From assembly GCA_029449235.1 (NCBI GenBank), contig JANATG010000007.1, positions 620,001 through 684,000 on the forward strand: DNA of 64,000 nucleotides. The letters run 5' to 3'. The stretch comes from Linnemannia schmuckeri (taxonomy: Eukaryota; Mortierellomycota; Mortierellomycetes; Mortierellales; Mortierellaceae). This document shows, piece by piece, positions 1-10,885 of this stretch. Numbering within the stretch: the first letter of the stretch is position 1; the number at the start of each line of letters is the position of its first letter. Both the position numbers and the translations under genes were made by a program. The notes below the pieces were generated by a model. That model saw only the letters and a program-made list of their open reading frames with translations. It searched no databases and had not been told where the DNA came from.

Positions 1-145
1 ATGGCGACAAGGTATACCTTGCATCCAAGGAGGGTGACAACCGGCCATGTACATGTCTATGTGATATTTGTAACTAACCATGCATTTCTTCCTTGTCTGT
101 CCTTCCTCTTTTGTTTGTTTAGTGGTAGTAACTAGGTCCCCTTAG
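1..145 (+). CDS. possible 3'-terminal exons of a gene entering from the left
   Basis: Read from base 3, the frame gives GDKVYLASKEGDNRP, which recalls the start of a BAH-type domain (a GDxVYL...GDxxP pattern). At 49 a GT donor begins a well-formed candidate intron of 74 nt, with TAACTAAC near 70-77, a pyrimidine tract and TTTAG ending at 122. Splicing to 123 would give a short tail and a stop at 143-145. Only about 22 codons lie in the window, so the BAH resemblance is weak and the product unknown. The ATG at 1-3 is in another frame and is probably incidental. Confidence 0.2.
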
Positions 146-800
146 TAAACATGCAAAATCTGATAGAACTTGACTGCAAAGAAACTCTTGACGTATGATT
201 TCGTCTCGATATGTTCAGTGTACAAAAATTTCAATGCCAATTAATTGAATTGAAAGAAATGAAAGGGTACTTTTTTTAGCTTGAAGCATCAATGATCTTG
301 ATAAACCTTACATGTGTTAGTATCCAAGCCCCTCCTTCTGTGACCTGTTAACATACTTGCCTATTCACTAGTATATCATCCATACGAGCCCTGCTTGCTT
401 ACTGTTTGTAAACGTTCCCTGTTTGTCCTTGAGCGATAATTGATTGTGGAAACGAAAGTGATCAGGTGGGGTTTCCACGAGCGCTTAGTGTTTGAGAAAG
501 AAAGAAAGGGGCGAGTGTTGCGCGCTGCTGCTTTCTGGTATTATCCTTTGTCTCTGCTTATAGATGCGTTGAACATTGGGAGGTTGTTGTCGATGAGAGT
601 AATGACTGATTCGAAAGTAGAAGAAAAGTAGGAAGAAAGAGAGTGGTGGCGAACAAAAAGGCAGAAAGGAAAGCTGACTTAAAAAAGAATTACCAGTGAT
701 CAGCAGTCACCTTACGTCATGTTGGCACTGCGAACTGAAGACTCAAAAAAAAAATACGAGTGATAAAAACACAGTTTATTGAGGCGTGAAGCCGACAGCT
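146..800. other. intergenic region with 3' signal of the oxidoreductase gene
   Basis: I see no supported gene here. A 63-codon frame at 440-631 has no recognisable features. TTTATT at 775-780 is an AATAAA on the minus strand, about 20 nt beyond the stop codon of the quinone oxidoreductase gene, and is its likely polyadenylation signal. Confidence 0.5.
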
Positions 801-2063
801 TTAGAGCTTGAGGACAAGCTTGCCGGTGGTCTTTCTGCTCTCGAGATCATCGTGGGCCTGCTTGACATCCTGAATGGGATAGACCTTGTGAATGGCAAAC
901 TGGAGCTTGCCCTCGGCGACCAAGCCCAAGAGTTCAGAGCTGAGGGCATCAAACTCCTCGCGCGTGGTGATGTATTGGAAAAGAGTAGTGCGCATCAGAC
1001 GGATGTTCTTCTCGGCCAAACGCATAATGTTTACGGGAGGGACAGCTCCACTGGCGTTTCCGAATGAAATGACAGTTCCAAGACGACGGACAACCTTTAA
1101 GCTGACATCAAAAGTAGAAGCACCGACACCATCCAAGACAACGTGGACGCCCTTGTTTCCAGTAAGCTCGTTGACCTTTGCCACCAACTCGTCGTATCCG
1201 TTGGAGTAATCAACCACGTAATCGGCTCCATTTGCCTTGGCGAGCTGTGCCTTTGCCTCTGATGAAGTTGTTCCAATGACATTGGCACCAAGAAGCTTGC
1301 ACATTTGGCAGAGAAGGAGTCCCACTCCACCGGCAGCGGCGTGGATCAGCACCCAGTCGCCCTTTTCGACCCTGTAGGCCTGGCGCACCAAGGACCAGGC
1401 AGTCAATCCCTGAAGCAAAAGTGCGGCACCCTTTTGAATCAAAAAATGTTGAGGGGAGAAAATAAAAACGTGAGCAATAGAGTTCCCACGGTGCAGTCAT
1501 TTTTTGTTGTTGTTGCTTTTTCTGGTTGACATTCTTTGTGGCACTTTTGTTTACTGCAGTGCTCCAAAACATACCTGCTCGAGTGAAATGGCGTCAGGCA
1601 GCTTGGCAAGAGAAAGAGTTGAGACCGCATCGTACTCGGCATAGGAACCAGGTCCCAAAAATGCCACACGGTCCCCGACCTTGAAGTCGCCCTTGACCTC
1701 AGGTCCAACCTCGACAATCTCACCAGAGCCCTCGCGTCCGACGATGAAGGGGAGAGTCTGGGGATAGAGACCGGATCGCTGGTAGGTGTCAATAAAGTTG
1801 ACACCGGCATAGGCTACTTTGACAAGGACCTGGTCAGGCTTTGGGGTGGGCTTGGGAACAGGTACGTAAGCGAGGACGGAGCTGTCACCGTGCTTGGGGA
1901 TCTGGACGGCATGAATAGTTGAGGACATGGTGCGACAATTGTTGATGTAGGTCAGACGAGAGGGTGGAGATGGGAATGCGAGAGATGCAGAGAGCCGAGA
2001 AGAGCGGGAGAGGGATGTGAGAGTGCGGGTGGATGTGAGGGAAAGAAGGCGGGGAAAGGACAT
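801..2063 (-). CDS. NADPH:quinone oxidoreductase (zeta-crystallin/Zta1-like MDR family)
   Basis: Two exons, 1575-2063 and 1430-801; the 144-nt intron joins ...SLEQ to GAALLLQG in phase 0. The family reduces quinones using NADPH. Visible signatures are the N-terminal GroES-like part (VGREGSGEIVEVG, KVGDRVAF), the nucleotide-binding loop HAAAGGVGLLLCQ, and C-terminal GKLVLKL. The structural zinc cysteines of alcohol dehydrogenases are absent, as expected for the QOR branch. Starting at 2063 gives 372 residues; a second ATG at 1928 gives 327, the usual length of cytosolic homologues. The 45 residues between are rich in Arg, Ser and Leu with no acidic residue, like a mitochondrial presequence. 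TTTATT at 775-780 is a likely poly(A) signal (minus strand). Family assignment is secure; substrate is not. Confidence 0.9.
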
Positions 2064-3365
2064 CTGTTTCGTCTATGTTTATAAAAAGAGTGGCAAGCGA
2101 CCACAGACGTGATATTTTGATTTGTCAGACTCTGCCTCTTAAGTAAGGTCAAGACACCGTATTGGTGGCTGTTGACGCGACGTGAAGTAACCTTTGTCTT
2201 GCCTTATTTTGTATCCCGCATCTACGCGCGCGTAAATGTATATTGCTTACTACGCGTGGCTTTCACTTCCTACTGCTCCTCAACCAGTACCCTTCCTATT
2301 CCACTTCCTCCCTTCGCTTTCTCCTGCACAAAGAACGCGTCTTGGTTCCATCTTTTCACTCTCAATGGCAAGCTGCCTTGCATGCAGCAAGCATGATAAG
2401 TAGTATATTTGATTTTTTTTTCTTATGATGATCGCGATGCGTTCGACTCGTGTGAAAAGAAGAGAATTCTGCTCTAGAGTAATGTTTATCCTCTATTTTT
2501 CTCGCTTTATATCAACATTACTCAAAAACAAGAGACAGCAATGGACGAAGCTCTCTCGCCGTGTAAACAGTGACAAGAGCGGACGGACATTGATGGTAAA
2601 GTACCATCGCAGTTGATCGAGGGAAAAGGAAGACGGAGAATGGTCTTAATAAAAATTAAGAGGCGGTTCATAATATCCTTGGCACTTCACAGATATTAGT
2701 ATCTCTCTCTTTCACCCAAAGAATGATCGACGACCAACGAATGGTCGAGTCCCATCCAGGCACCATCCCTCCTCTGTTCCTGGTGTAACTTTTTCTCACC
2801 TCCCATAACTGACCATTGCAATCATTGTATCTGTATCCCTGAGGGACCAGAAATAGTTTGATCAAAACAAACATGGTTGTTGTAGAAGAAAAAAATCTCA
2901 AGCAACAACCACTCCTTTTTGCTCTTGCAGATCGAATGGGTGGCTCTGGTGGCGGCAGCTACAGCGAAACAAAAGAAGGACAAGCAAACAGGGAAGCGGT
3001 CCTCCGAGATGCAAGTAGAGACTGAAATGAAGAAAGGCGAGAGAGGCAATTGACGGGGTAGGTAGGGAGGGAAGGCAGGAGGAAGCGGGAGCAGGTCCTA
3101 AGGGCCTTAGAACAAATGACCGACACGTGACAAAAGCGACTGTCTACTTTGTGCTCTGCTCTCTCGCCTCCGTCTTATGAGTTCGTGGCGAGTCGACGAT
3201 TGTTCCTCTCCACACTTTTCTCCTTTCAAACAACCCCGCAACCCACCCATGGCATGTCCACTCTCATTACACTCTTGCTTTGTTTTTGCTCGTTGACTCA
3301 TCTCTTCCCTCAAGGTGTCTGACTAATGCTGTTCCTCATCTCGTCCTACATTCACTACATAGGGG
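2064..3365. promoter_or_regulatory. divergent promoter region between oxidoreductase and palmitoyltransferase genes
   Basis: This 1.3-kb region separates two divergently transcribed genes and should hold both promoters and 5' leaders. Short frames on both strands show no domain, conserved motif or plausible splice pattern. It has pyrimidine-rich stretches (for example 2270-2330) and no convincing TATA box or RNA gene. Confidence 0.4.
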
Positions 3366-5315
3366 ATGCTCACTGTCCTTGCCATCTACATCACCTTCAT
3401 TCTGCTCCTGGTCTTTGTCCTTCTCTTCGGACCCAGCCCCAGGTTCAGGTACGCCTTCACTTCCTCTTCAATCCACGGCCGCTTGCCGATAATTCCTACC
3501 ATCGTAACGATATTTAACCGATAACAACCGACACTAATGCTCACCTTTTATGATCAATAGGAACGGTATTATCGGAAAACTTCATGTCTTCATCACGGAT
3601 ACCATATGGACATACCTCGGGTACGTTCTTCAGGAGACATGGTCCCTGCGCGCTCAATTCGATTCTGGACTCTTCTTTTCTCAATCTGACTTTCTACCCG
3701 CCATTCATATTCAATTCATAGACGGGCAATGACCAAGGTCATGGGCGAAGGTTCGCTCACAAAGTGCGCTGGCTGCTGGTCATATCTCTCGGAGCAGAGG
3801 AATCCGTCTCTTCAGATCCTCTACATGTTCTTCATCACAGGATCAATTGGAACTTTCATGGCCTGCGGATACGATCTTCTGGACGCAACAAACCTCGCCC
3901 CAATTCACAAGCAGTACGTACCCAAAAGCGATGTTGAACATTGGCGACCCAGCCTCATAAAAGCGGCACACAGACAGACTAACAATCGTTCTTTAATTGA
4001 CTCTAGGTTCGTGATCCCCGTCATGATCGCGTTCACATATGCCTGCTTTTTTATCGCCTCGGCTATCGGACCTGGTGAAGTCAATGCCCAGAATGTGAGG
4101 CGCGCCTTGAAGGTGTACCCTTACGACCACCTTTTGTTCGACCCCAAGACGTGCGGAACATGCAAGATTCAAAAGTAACGAGAGCAATAACCTATGATTT
4201 TGTCATGGCTGTGTTTCGCTCCTATTGGAGGGAGCAATACTGGAATAGGATGACTAACGGAAACGGCATTATTTTGCTTGTACGACCACTTGTAGACCGG
4301 CCCGCTCAAAGCATTGCTCGCTCTGCAATATGTGCGTTGCACGATCGGACCACCACTGTGAGTCTTGATACCTGTTTTCTGCAAGAAATGCAATCTGTCT
4401 CGTGTGACCAACCAATACTTGAACTCAGTTCTCCGTCTAACTCATGAATGTTATTCTCTTTATATAGGCGGGTGGATCAACCAGTGCGTGGGACACAAAA
4501 ACCATCGCTACTTCATGCTGTTCCTGTACAGTGCTGTCCAGGTGTGCTGGTATGGCACGTTCCTCATCTACAAGATCTTTTGCTCTAGGATGTACGACTC
4601 GCCCATGTACAAGTTCCTTGTCCACACCGGCCGTTGGGAGCAGCTTGGCTTTATGAAGGACTACCACATCTTTATTGTAAGTCTCTGGCTACAAGTGTCA
4701 TTTTCTTGGGCAGCGAAATGGATCAATGGTTTCAGATAGACAATGTTAACGCCATGCTGAATATTCATCCAATTATGTTTTTACACTACCCTTTCAACCT
4801 AGTATCAAATGCAAACGGACAAGTCATTGGGCGCACTGGGAGTGTTTGCATCGTTGGCAGGATTGGTCATTTTTATCTTTTTGTTCTACAACGTCTATCT
4901 GATTGCTACAGGAGTGACTACCAACGAGTCATTCAAGTGGGAAGATATTGGCGAGATGATCTACAGAAAGGAGCTGGTCGAAGTGATTGAGACCGACACA
5001 ACCGGGAAGCAGATTGGATCCAAGCGGTATGAGCAACGCGATCGCCGCCATCCAAGCCACCCTCGCTATGTTGGCCCACCAGTTCAGGAACAACTAAGCC
5101 CGAAGCAGACCCAGCCGTCGAGACAGATTATTGAGGTAGAGAAGGTGATCGGCAAGATGAGGGAGATTGATAATATTTATGACCAGGGCGTTGTCGCCAA
5201 TATCAAGTCGATCGTCTTTCCGCCAAACCTCGACGAGCCAATTGGCAAGCCCTCGTCTATGGCCAGCAAGGTGGCCAAGAGTGCGGGTAGTAAGAACACT
5301 AGAAAGAACAAATAG
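3366..5315 (+). CDS. SWF1: DHHC palmitoyltransferase, Swf1/ZDHHC4-like
   Basis: Seven exons: 3366-3448, 3561-3620, 3722-3913, 4007-4174, 4296-4357, 4468-4676, 4803-5315, giving 428 residues. The family transfers palmitate from palmitoyl-CoA to cysteines; yeast Swf1 is an ER enzyme acting on SNAREs near their membrane anchors. The cysteine-rich domain reads CGTCKIQKPARSKHC, CSLCNMCV, then DHHC (about 186-189) and GWINQCVG. The CxTCxxxKPARSKHC form is typical of Swf1. The DHHC Cys codon is split by an intron. Hydrophobic segments lie at the N-terminus, before the DHHC domain (two), and after it (two); TTNE (about 297-300) is the family TTxE motif. The charged C-terminal tail is longer than in yeast. 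The start is the first ATG opening a membrane segment. Homology is strong; orthology to Swf1 is inferred. Confidence 0.9.
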
Positions 5316-5578
5316 TCGTACATAATCAATATGTATCAGCATACCTGCCCAATTTCATGTGCTTAAGATGAAACAGCGCCCCTCCTCTCCAAGCCCATTC
5401 GGACTGCCCCAGGGGAAATTGCATTTTTCGTAAGCAGTCTTCCTTCCCTCTTTTGTCTTTTTTTTTTTTTGTCGTCTCTCTCCACATATCCTTCCCTTCC
5501 CTTTCCCTATCCTTCTTCTTCTCCATCCACTTTTCTTCCTTCTCACTTGCCTTGCCGCCAGGATCCTTCTCCTCCACC

Positions 5579-8500
5579 ATGGAGATCGCTCAACCCTCCT
5601 CTTTCCCTTCCTCCTCACTCACTGACGACGATGACATCATCACCCCCTTTGCAACAACCCATTCACAAGTGAGCCCCGCTTTCGTTGAACCTTCTCCTCG
5701 CTTCGCACCACATCACGCCACTTTGGAGTCCAACGCCAACCGGAGCAGCAGCAGCACGGACTCTGATGACCCCTTCCACGGCTCGATTGCCACCGCCGTC
5801 CCATCTGTCGCTCCACTTCACACAACCTCACCTAACGGTGACCTTACACCTACCTGTCCGCCTACCTCGGTTCTGAGCGAGAACAAGAACAGCAATACCC
5901 TTGACTATTCTTCCTCCAGTGAACCTTCCTTGTCGCCTCTCAAGGAATCCTCGCCATCAATACCAACAACAACAGCTATGATACCATCTCCTTTTACACC
6001 TGTCGACACTCAAACATTATCCGGCAGTGATCGTCCTCATACCATTAGCAAAGACACACCATATGCCACGCTGGAGCATACTCTTACACAATTCAAGGAA
6101 CAACCCGAGCGAGCTGTCACCACTGCCTTTGTCGTGAGCGGTCTCATTGTTGTCCGGTATATCCTGCCTCGAATCGGCTGGATTACCCTCTTCGTCGGTG
6201 TCTTGGGGATGGGCTTTGGCGGCTTTATTGTTGCCTTTTACCTCCTCGCAGTTCCAGAGGCGACAAGGCTCAAGCGCGCCTCGGCAGTCGCAAAGTTTGG
6301 CAAGCATCATGACCAGCACTTCGAGATTGTGGAAGGTGTTCCCTCATGGCCAGACAGCCACGAAAAAGTAAGTGTCTAGGCGTTTACAATTGTTCCACTG
6401 CTCCTTTTCTGTTCGCCTCCAGGGATCCACAGTTGCTGATACCTTGCTCTACCTTTTTTTTCTCTCTTTCTTTCGTTCTCTCTCACTTTCCAATGGTTTA
6501 GCCCCTGACCATCACGCCCTTGCCAGAAGCAATAGACTCGGACCTTCAGCATGTCAGCATTTCTCCTGATATTGATCCAATGGTGGAGGATATGATCTCG
6601 TACGCTCTGCGAGACTTTGTGAATGTTCCCGTCGGCCTTGTCTCTGAGGGTCAACATAATATACCATTGCGAGCATCCATGGTTGCCATGGCCATGAATC
6701 TCTCCAGCAGGTTCTCCAACGTGCGTCTTCCAGAAACCGCACTCTTGGCTGTCTTTGGCCTGCAAAACAATTTTATTGTCCACCTGGTAAGGATCAAGAA
6801 CCACCTCCATGCCAATGACAACATTAAGCGCTCTTTGGAGCGCAATTCCAAATATAAAAGGAACTAAGAAGGAGAAAAGAGTAACAGACAAAGAATAGAG
6901 GGGAAGAACTGCTATTAACTTTTCGTTGCAATTATCCAGCGTGCATACCGCGAGCTACGTGCCAGTCGACTGCCGATTGCAAACTATGTCGCAGCGCACG
7001 CCAACCCGGATTCGGTCATTGGGCGATGCTATCATAAGGAGGAACGGCAGAAGCAGCTCAGGAGCACTGCCAAAGCCATTTGCCAGGCGTTATTATCCAA
7101 GGGCGACCAGCAATCAAAGGCCCTCTTTGCAGTCATGCAGGAGATCATGGCGTCCCACGTCCTTGAGTCGACACTCGATTATGTCTGCGATCCCGACTTT
7201 ATCAACCTCGCCATCATCGACTACTTCACTGCCTCAGCTACAGAGCAAAAGGACGGATCAATGGCACCCGAGACGGCACGATCTTCTAAACAGGAAGCCA
7301 AGCTGGAGGAAGCGCCCATCACCTCCCTTGCCGACTCCATTCTGATGAACGCCGCCCACCTGATGGACAAGACTTCTCGCGACCCTCAGGAGCCAGGCTT
7401 GACTATTCAGAAAACCACGCCTCAGCACACTATACCCCTCTTGGACACATCAGCAATCAGCAGGAATCTTGAAGCCCCGCGGTCAGCCCAAGTGTCGACT
7501 CCGTGTTCGGCGTCTGTTACCCGGGATAAGCACTTTATTACCCAACCCAAGCCGTCTGTTACCTTGAGAGATGTTCTCTCTCACAAAAATGAACACATTG
7601 ATATCTATCAAGAATTCATGGCCTACATGCAAGTCTGGGACGCTATGGACCTGGTGCAGTTTTGGGTCATGATCGACATTTTCCATCGACAGATCGAGCA
7701 GGGCACATTTGCTAATCCGGAGGACCTTCGAAGGGAGGCTAACAACATCTTTGAGAGCTACTGTGGTGAGGATCCGGATCAGCAGGTCCCGGGTATTCGC
7801 GATGCCAAGGGAGGTGCGGTGCTGAAGAACCTGAGAAAAAACATTCGACCCAACCCAGCCTATTGCTTTGCCGAGCCGCAGGAGTGGGCCATGAGTGTCC
7901 TGGATCAACAGTACTGGGAGCCATTCAAGAGCAAGCAGGAGAGGGAGGCAGCCGCCAAGATCGTTGTTGAGACTCCGCAGAGGATGGTACCAGAGTCACC
8001 ACAACAACAACAACAACAACAACTCGTGGATGATCCCGCACCCCGACCATCCCTGGCATCCATGAGGAGTTCGTCTTCTTTGTCCTTGGCTGCATCGCCA
8101 GTTGATCTCGAAAGCGTTGTGGAGCGTACGACATCAACACCACAGCCGGTATTAGTTCCAAAACTCTCTGTCCAGGCGATAAACTTGACCGACATGGTCA
8201 ACCGTCGTCCCAAGACGTTGATGTCGAACTCGGAGCTGAGTTATATGGTTGAGGTCCAAACGCACGCAGGACAGGGCTGGATGGTAACGAGGACATTTCA
8301 GCAATTGGAGCAACTCCAACAGGCGCTCTTACAGCAGTATCCAGTCGTACAGCGGTCGATTTTCCCACGGTGGAGACTTCAGCCTAGCGACAAGGTCTGT
8401 CTCGGTCTCCAAAACTTTATGCGGGCCATGCTGGCGATCCCCGAAGTCAGCGAATCGATGAGTCTGAGTTGGTTCTTGAGCAAGGATTTTGACCAGAGTC

Positions 8501-9939
8501 CCGCCAGTGTTCAGGAAGCAGGACTCTTCCGCAACTCTATACCATCTACTAGCAACCCACTGGCCGAATCTGGAAAGGCGATTGGCTTGGCTGCCACTCA
8601 AGGTGCCAAAACAGCGCTCCGCCAGGCGAGCGAGGCCTCATTGTCTGCCGGGAGATTTTTCAAGTCGATTGGAGCAGCTGTGACGAATGGGACCTCGGCA
8701 AGTAGCCCCCAATTGACACCTATGTCGGAGGAGAAGAGTGTCAGAGGATCGTTTGACAGTGTCAGGAGTTCAAGCAGTACGTTCACTCTGCCGGAGCGTC
8801 AACTACACAACGCAGGACAGCCAATGACGCCAGTGTCAACACCAGTACCAACTGGCCCTCATTCGACACCAATGCCTGGCATGGAAGGTCCCAGGAGCGA
8901 CACTCCCTCACGGTTTTTGTCAACTCTTCACGACGAGGCTGCCCAGTCCCCCATTGCCACCAGTCCACCCGCTCAGGGACTTGCCACACTTGTCTCACCC
9001 GTGCCTTCCGCTGCAGTAAGAAAGTCGGATGCTTCAGGCTTAAACAGTGGCTCTCAGACTGGCTTTAATACCTTGCCCGGTCCCAGCGATGCTCAGGATT
9101 CAATACCTGGTCAAGGCCAATCAAACCCCGCCCCAATGTCTTCGCCCGAGCTCACATCGACTACTGCACCTACATCATCCACAACACCCTACGTCTCCGC
9201 CACCACGACAACGAGCGCACCGACCGCAGGAGCACCACCACTGCCCAAGAAGAAGATGGAGCTCTTGTCAAACGATGAACTGGACTTGCTGATTGAGACA
9301 TCCTTTACGGTCCTAGAGGACATTATGGATTTCTCAAAGGGCCAGTCGATCCGTCGCATGACGTTTGGAGTGCTTCGGGAACTGGTCCGCAAGTCGTACC
9401 GCGTGGCGATTAACCAGAGCTTCTCGGCATGGGTCGAGCAGAGCACGAGCCATGAGAGTACTGTCGAGATGGTCCGGTGGATGAAAGAGGATTTGCTGTG
9501 GCCGAATGGGGAGTGGCCTGTTCCTCCTGCCCCTACCTCCGCGCCTGCTCCTGTGGTTGCGGCAGTGGCAGCTGGAAGTGAGGATAAGGCGAAGGAGATT
9601 ATTCGTGTGGGCGAGGATAGCTATGAGATTGGGAGCGATGGTATTGCCGTCAAGGTTCAGCCTTCCAACAACAACTCTCCTAGCAGCTCTACAGACACAG
9701 CGGCATCAACGGCACCAGTACCTGCAGCAAGGACGGAGAAGGAAAAGGAAGTGACGCGGGAAAAGGCGCGAGAACTGGTCAAGATCATGCTCCCTGGGTC
9801 CCTGGTCACTGTTCTCGGAAGGGAGGCCGTGCTTCGTGGTTTGGTCGACGTCTTTGAGATGATGCAGATCAAGGAGTTGAACTTGGGTCTTGCCCTCAGT
9901 GTCCTCGAGATGGCTGTGCGCTTGACTCTTTCTCGCTAA
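5579..9939 (+). CDS. Mdm1/SNX13-14-like sorting nexin (TM-PXA-RGS-PX-nexin C)
   Basis: Three exons: 5579-6367, 6502-6786, 6940-9939; 1357 residues, start in a CCACCATGG context. Order: Ser/Thr/Pro-rich N-terminus (1-175), hydrophobic hairpin (about 184-226), PXA domain (about 270-440), RGS-like domain (about 565-680, beginning VTLRDVLSH), PX domain (about 772-875, with FPRWRL), Ser/Thr/Pro-rich linker, and nexin C domain (from about 1126, ELDLLIETSF to the end). This is the architecture of Mdm1 in yeast and SNX13/14/25 in animals, ER-anchored proteins that tether the ER to vacuole/lysosome or lipid droplets and bind phosphoinositides. A short poly-Gln run and proline-rich stretches are fungal additions. 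AATAAA lies at 9949-9954. Only 263 bp separate it from the upstream palmitoyltransferase gene. Confidence 0.9.
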
Positions 9940-10885
9940 TGCCTTTGTAATAAACCTTCCGTTCGCTAGAGTATTTAATCACCGATGATAAAATGAGCTC
10001 GACTATACCATATCATTGATACAGTGTGCCGGTGGAGCAATGAGGAACCACGATCGGGAGGTTTTTTTGTTTTCGTTTTATTTATTACATTTTGTTGGCA
10101 GGGTTGAGTGCTCTCTGTGTTTGGGCAATCACGATGTGAATAACTGTTGCGATTGGTTTCCACCGCAAAAGCCTAGAGCGCATGCTGGTTACCTCCACCA
10201 CCTTCCTCGCAACTGGCTATGCACCCTCCTCAGGAACGACAATATCTTTGTCGGGCTTGATTCCGCACTTAGCGTTGGCGGGAGGTAAATATCTCTGGTA
10301 CCGTTAATTGTCTGCTATCGACATGCATATTGTTGGTCTCATAAAATCCGCTCCAGCCCTGCAATCCGTTGTTTATGGTGAGCTGCCAAATTTTTGTTGT
10401 TTTCGTTTTGAGTAGAAGAGAATAAACTGTGTGTATGTATGTGTACCTGGCTGATTGTGTTAAGTTGATTGTGAGAAAAGTGAAAAAGCCTCTGCTCATG
10501 CTGAGGTATAGTAGGAAGAGAAGCAAGAAAGAGAAACGTCTGTCACTTTTTCTTTCCTTTCCTTTTTCCTTCCTTTGGCAGTCCTCTCTCAAGAGAAAGA
10601 GTAACAAACACGTAAGTGCGATGAAACTCAACGCTTCGAAGATTGTATTGTAGTCAATTACCTATCCTTTCTACCTCTCCATCTACTGTGTCAGATATAC
10701 GCGCCTCCATAAATAAACGCGCCTGCTGTTCCTTCTCCTTTTCTTGTAGCAGTATGCTATTCGCATTGTACATATCATTTCATTTTCACTTTCGAATGTA
10801 ACTTTGACATGCTAGTTTTCTCTATTTTTTGAATTTTTTTTGGGTGTTGCGGATGTGCTTGCGTGCGATGGGAGGCAGGAGGGGT
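9940..10885. other. convergent 3' intergenic region
   Basis: This region lies between the ends of the nexin gene (+) and RRN3 (-). It is AT-rich with possible poly(A) signals, including AATAAA at 9949-9954. I see no coding or RNA gene in it. Confidence 0.5.

Noticed and set aside
440..631. 63-codon plus-strand frame
   Set aside because: No homology pattern, splice signals or coding bias; lies in a convergent 3' region.
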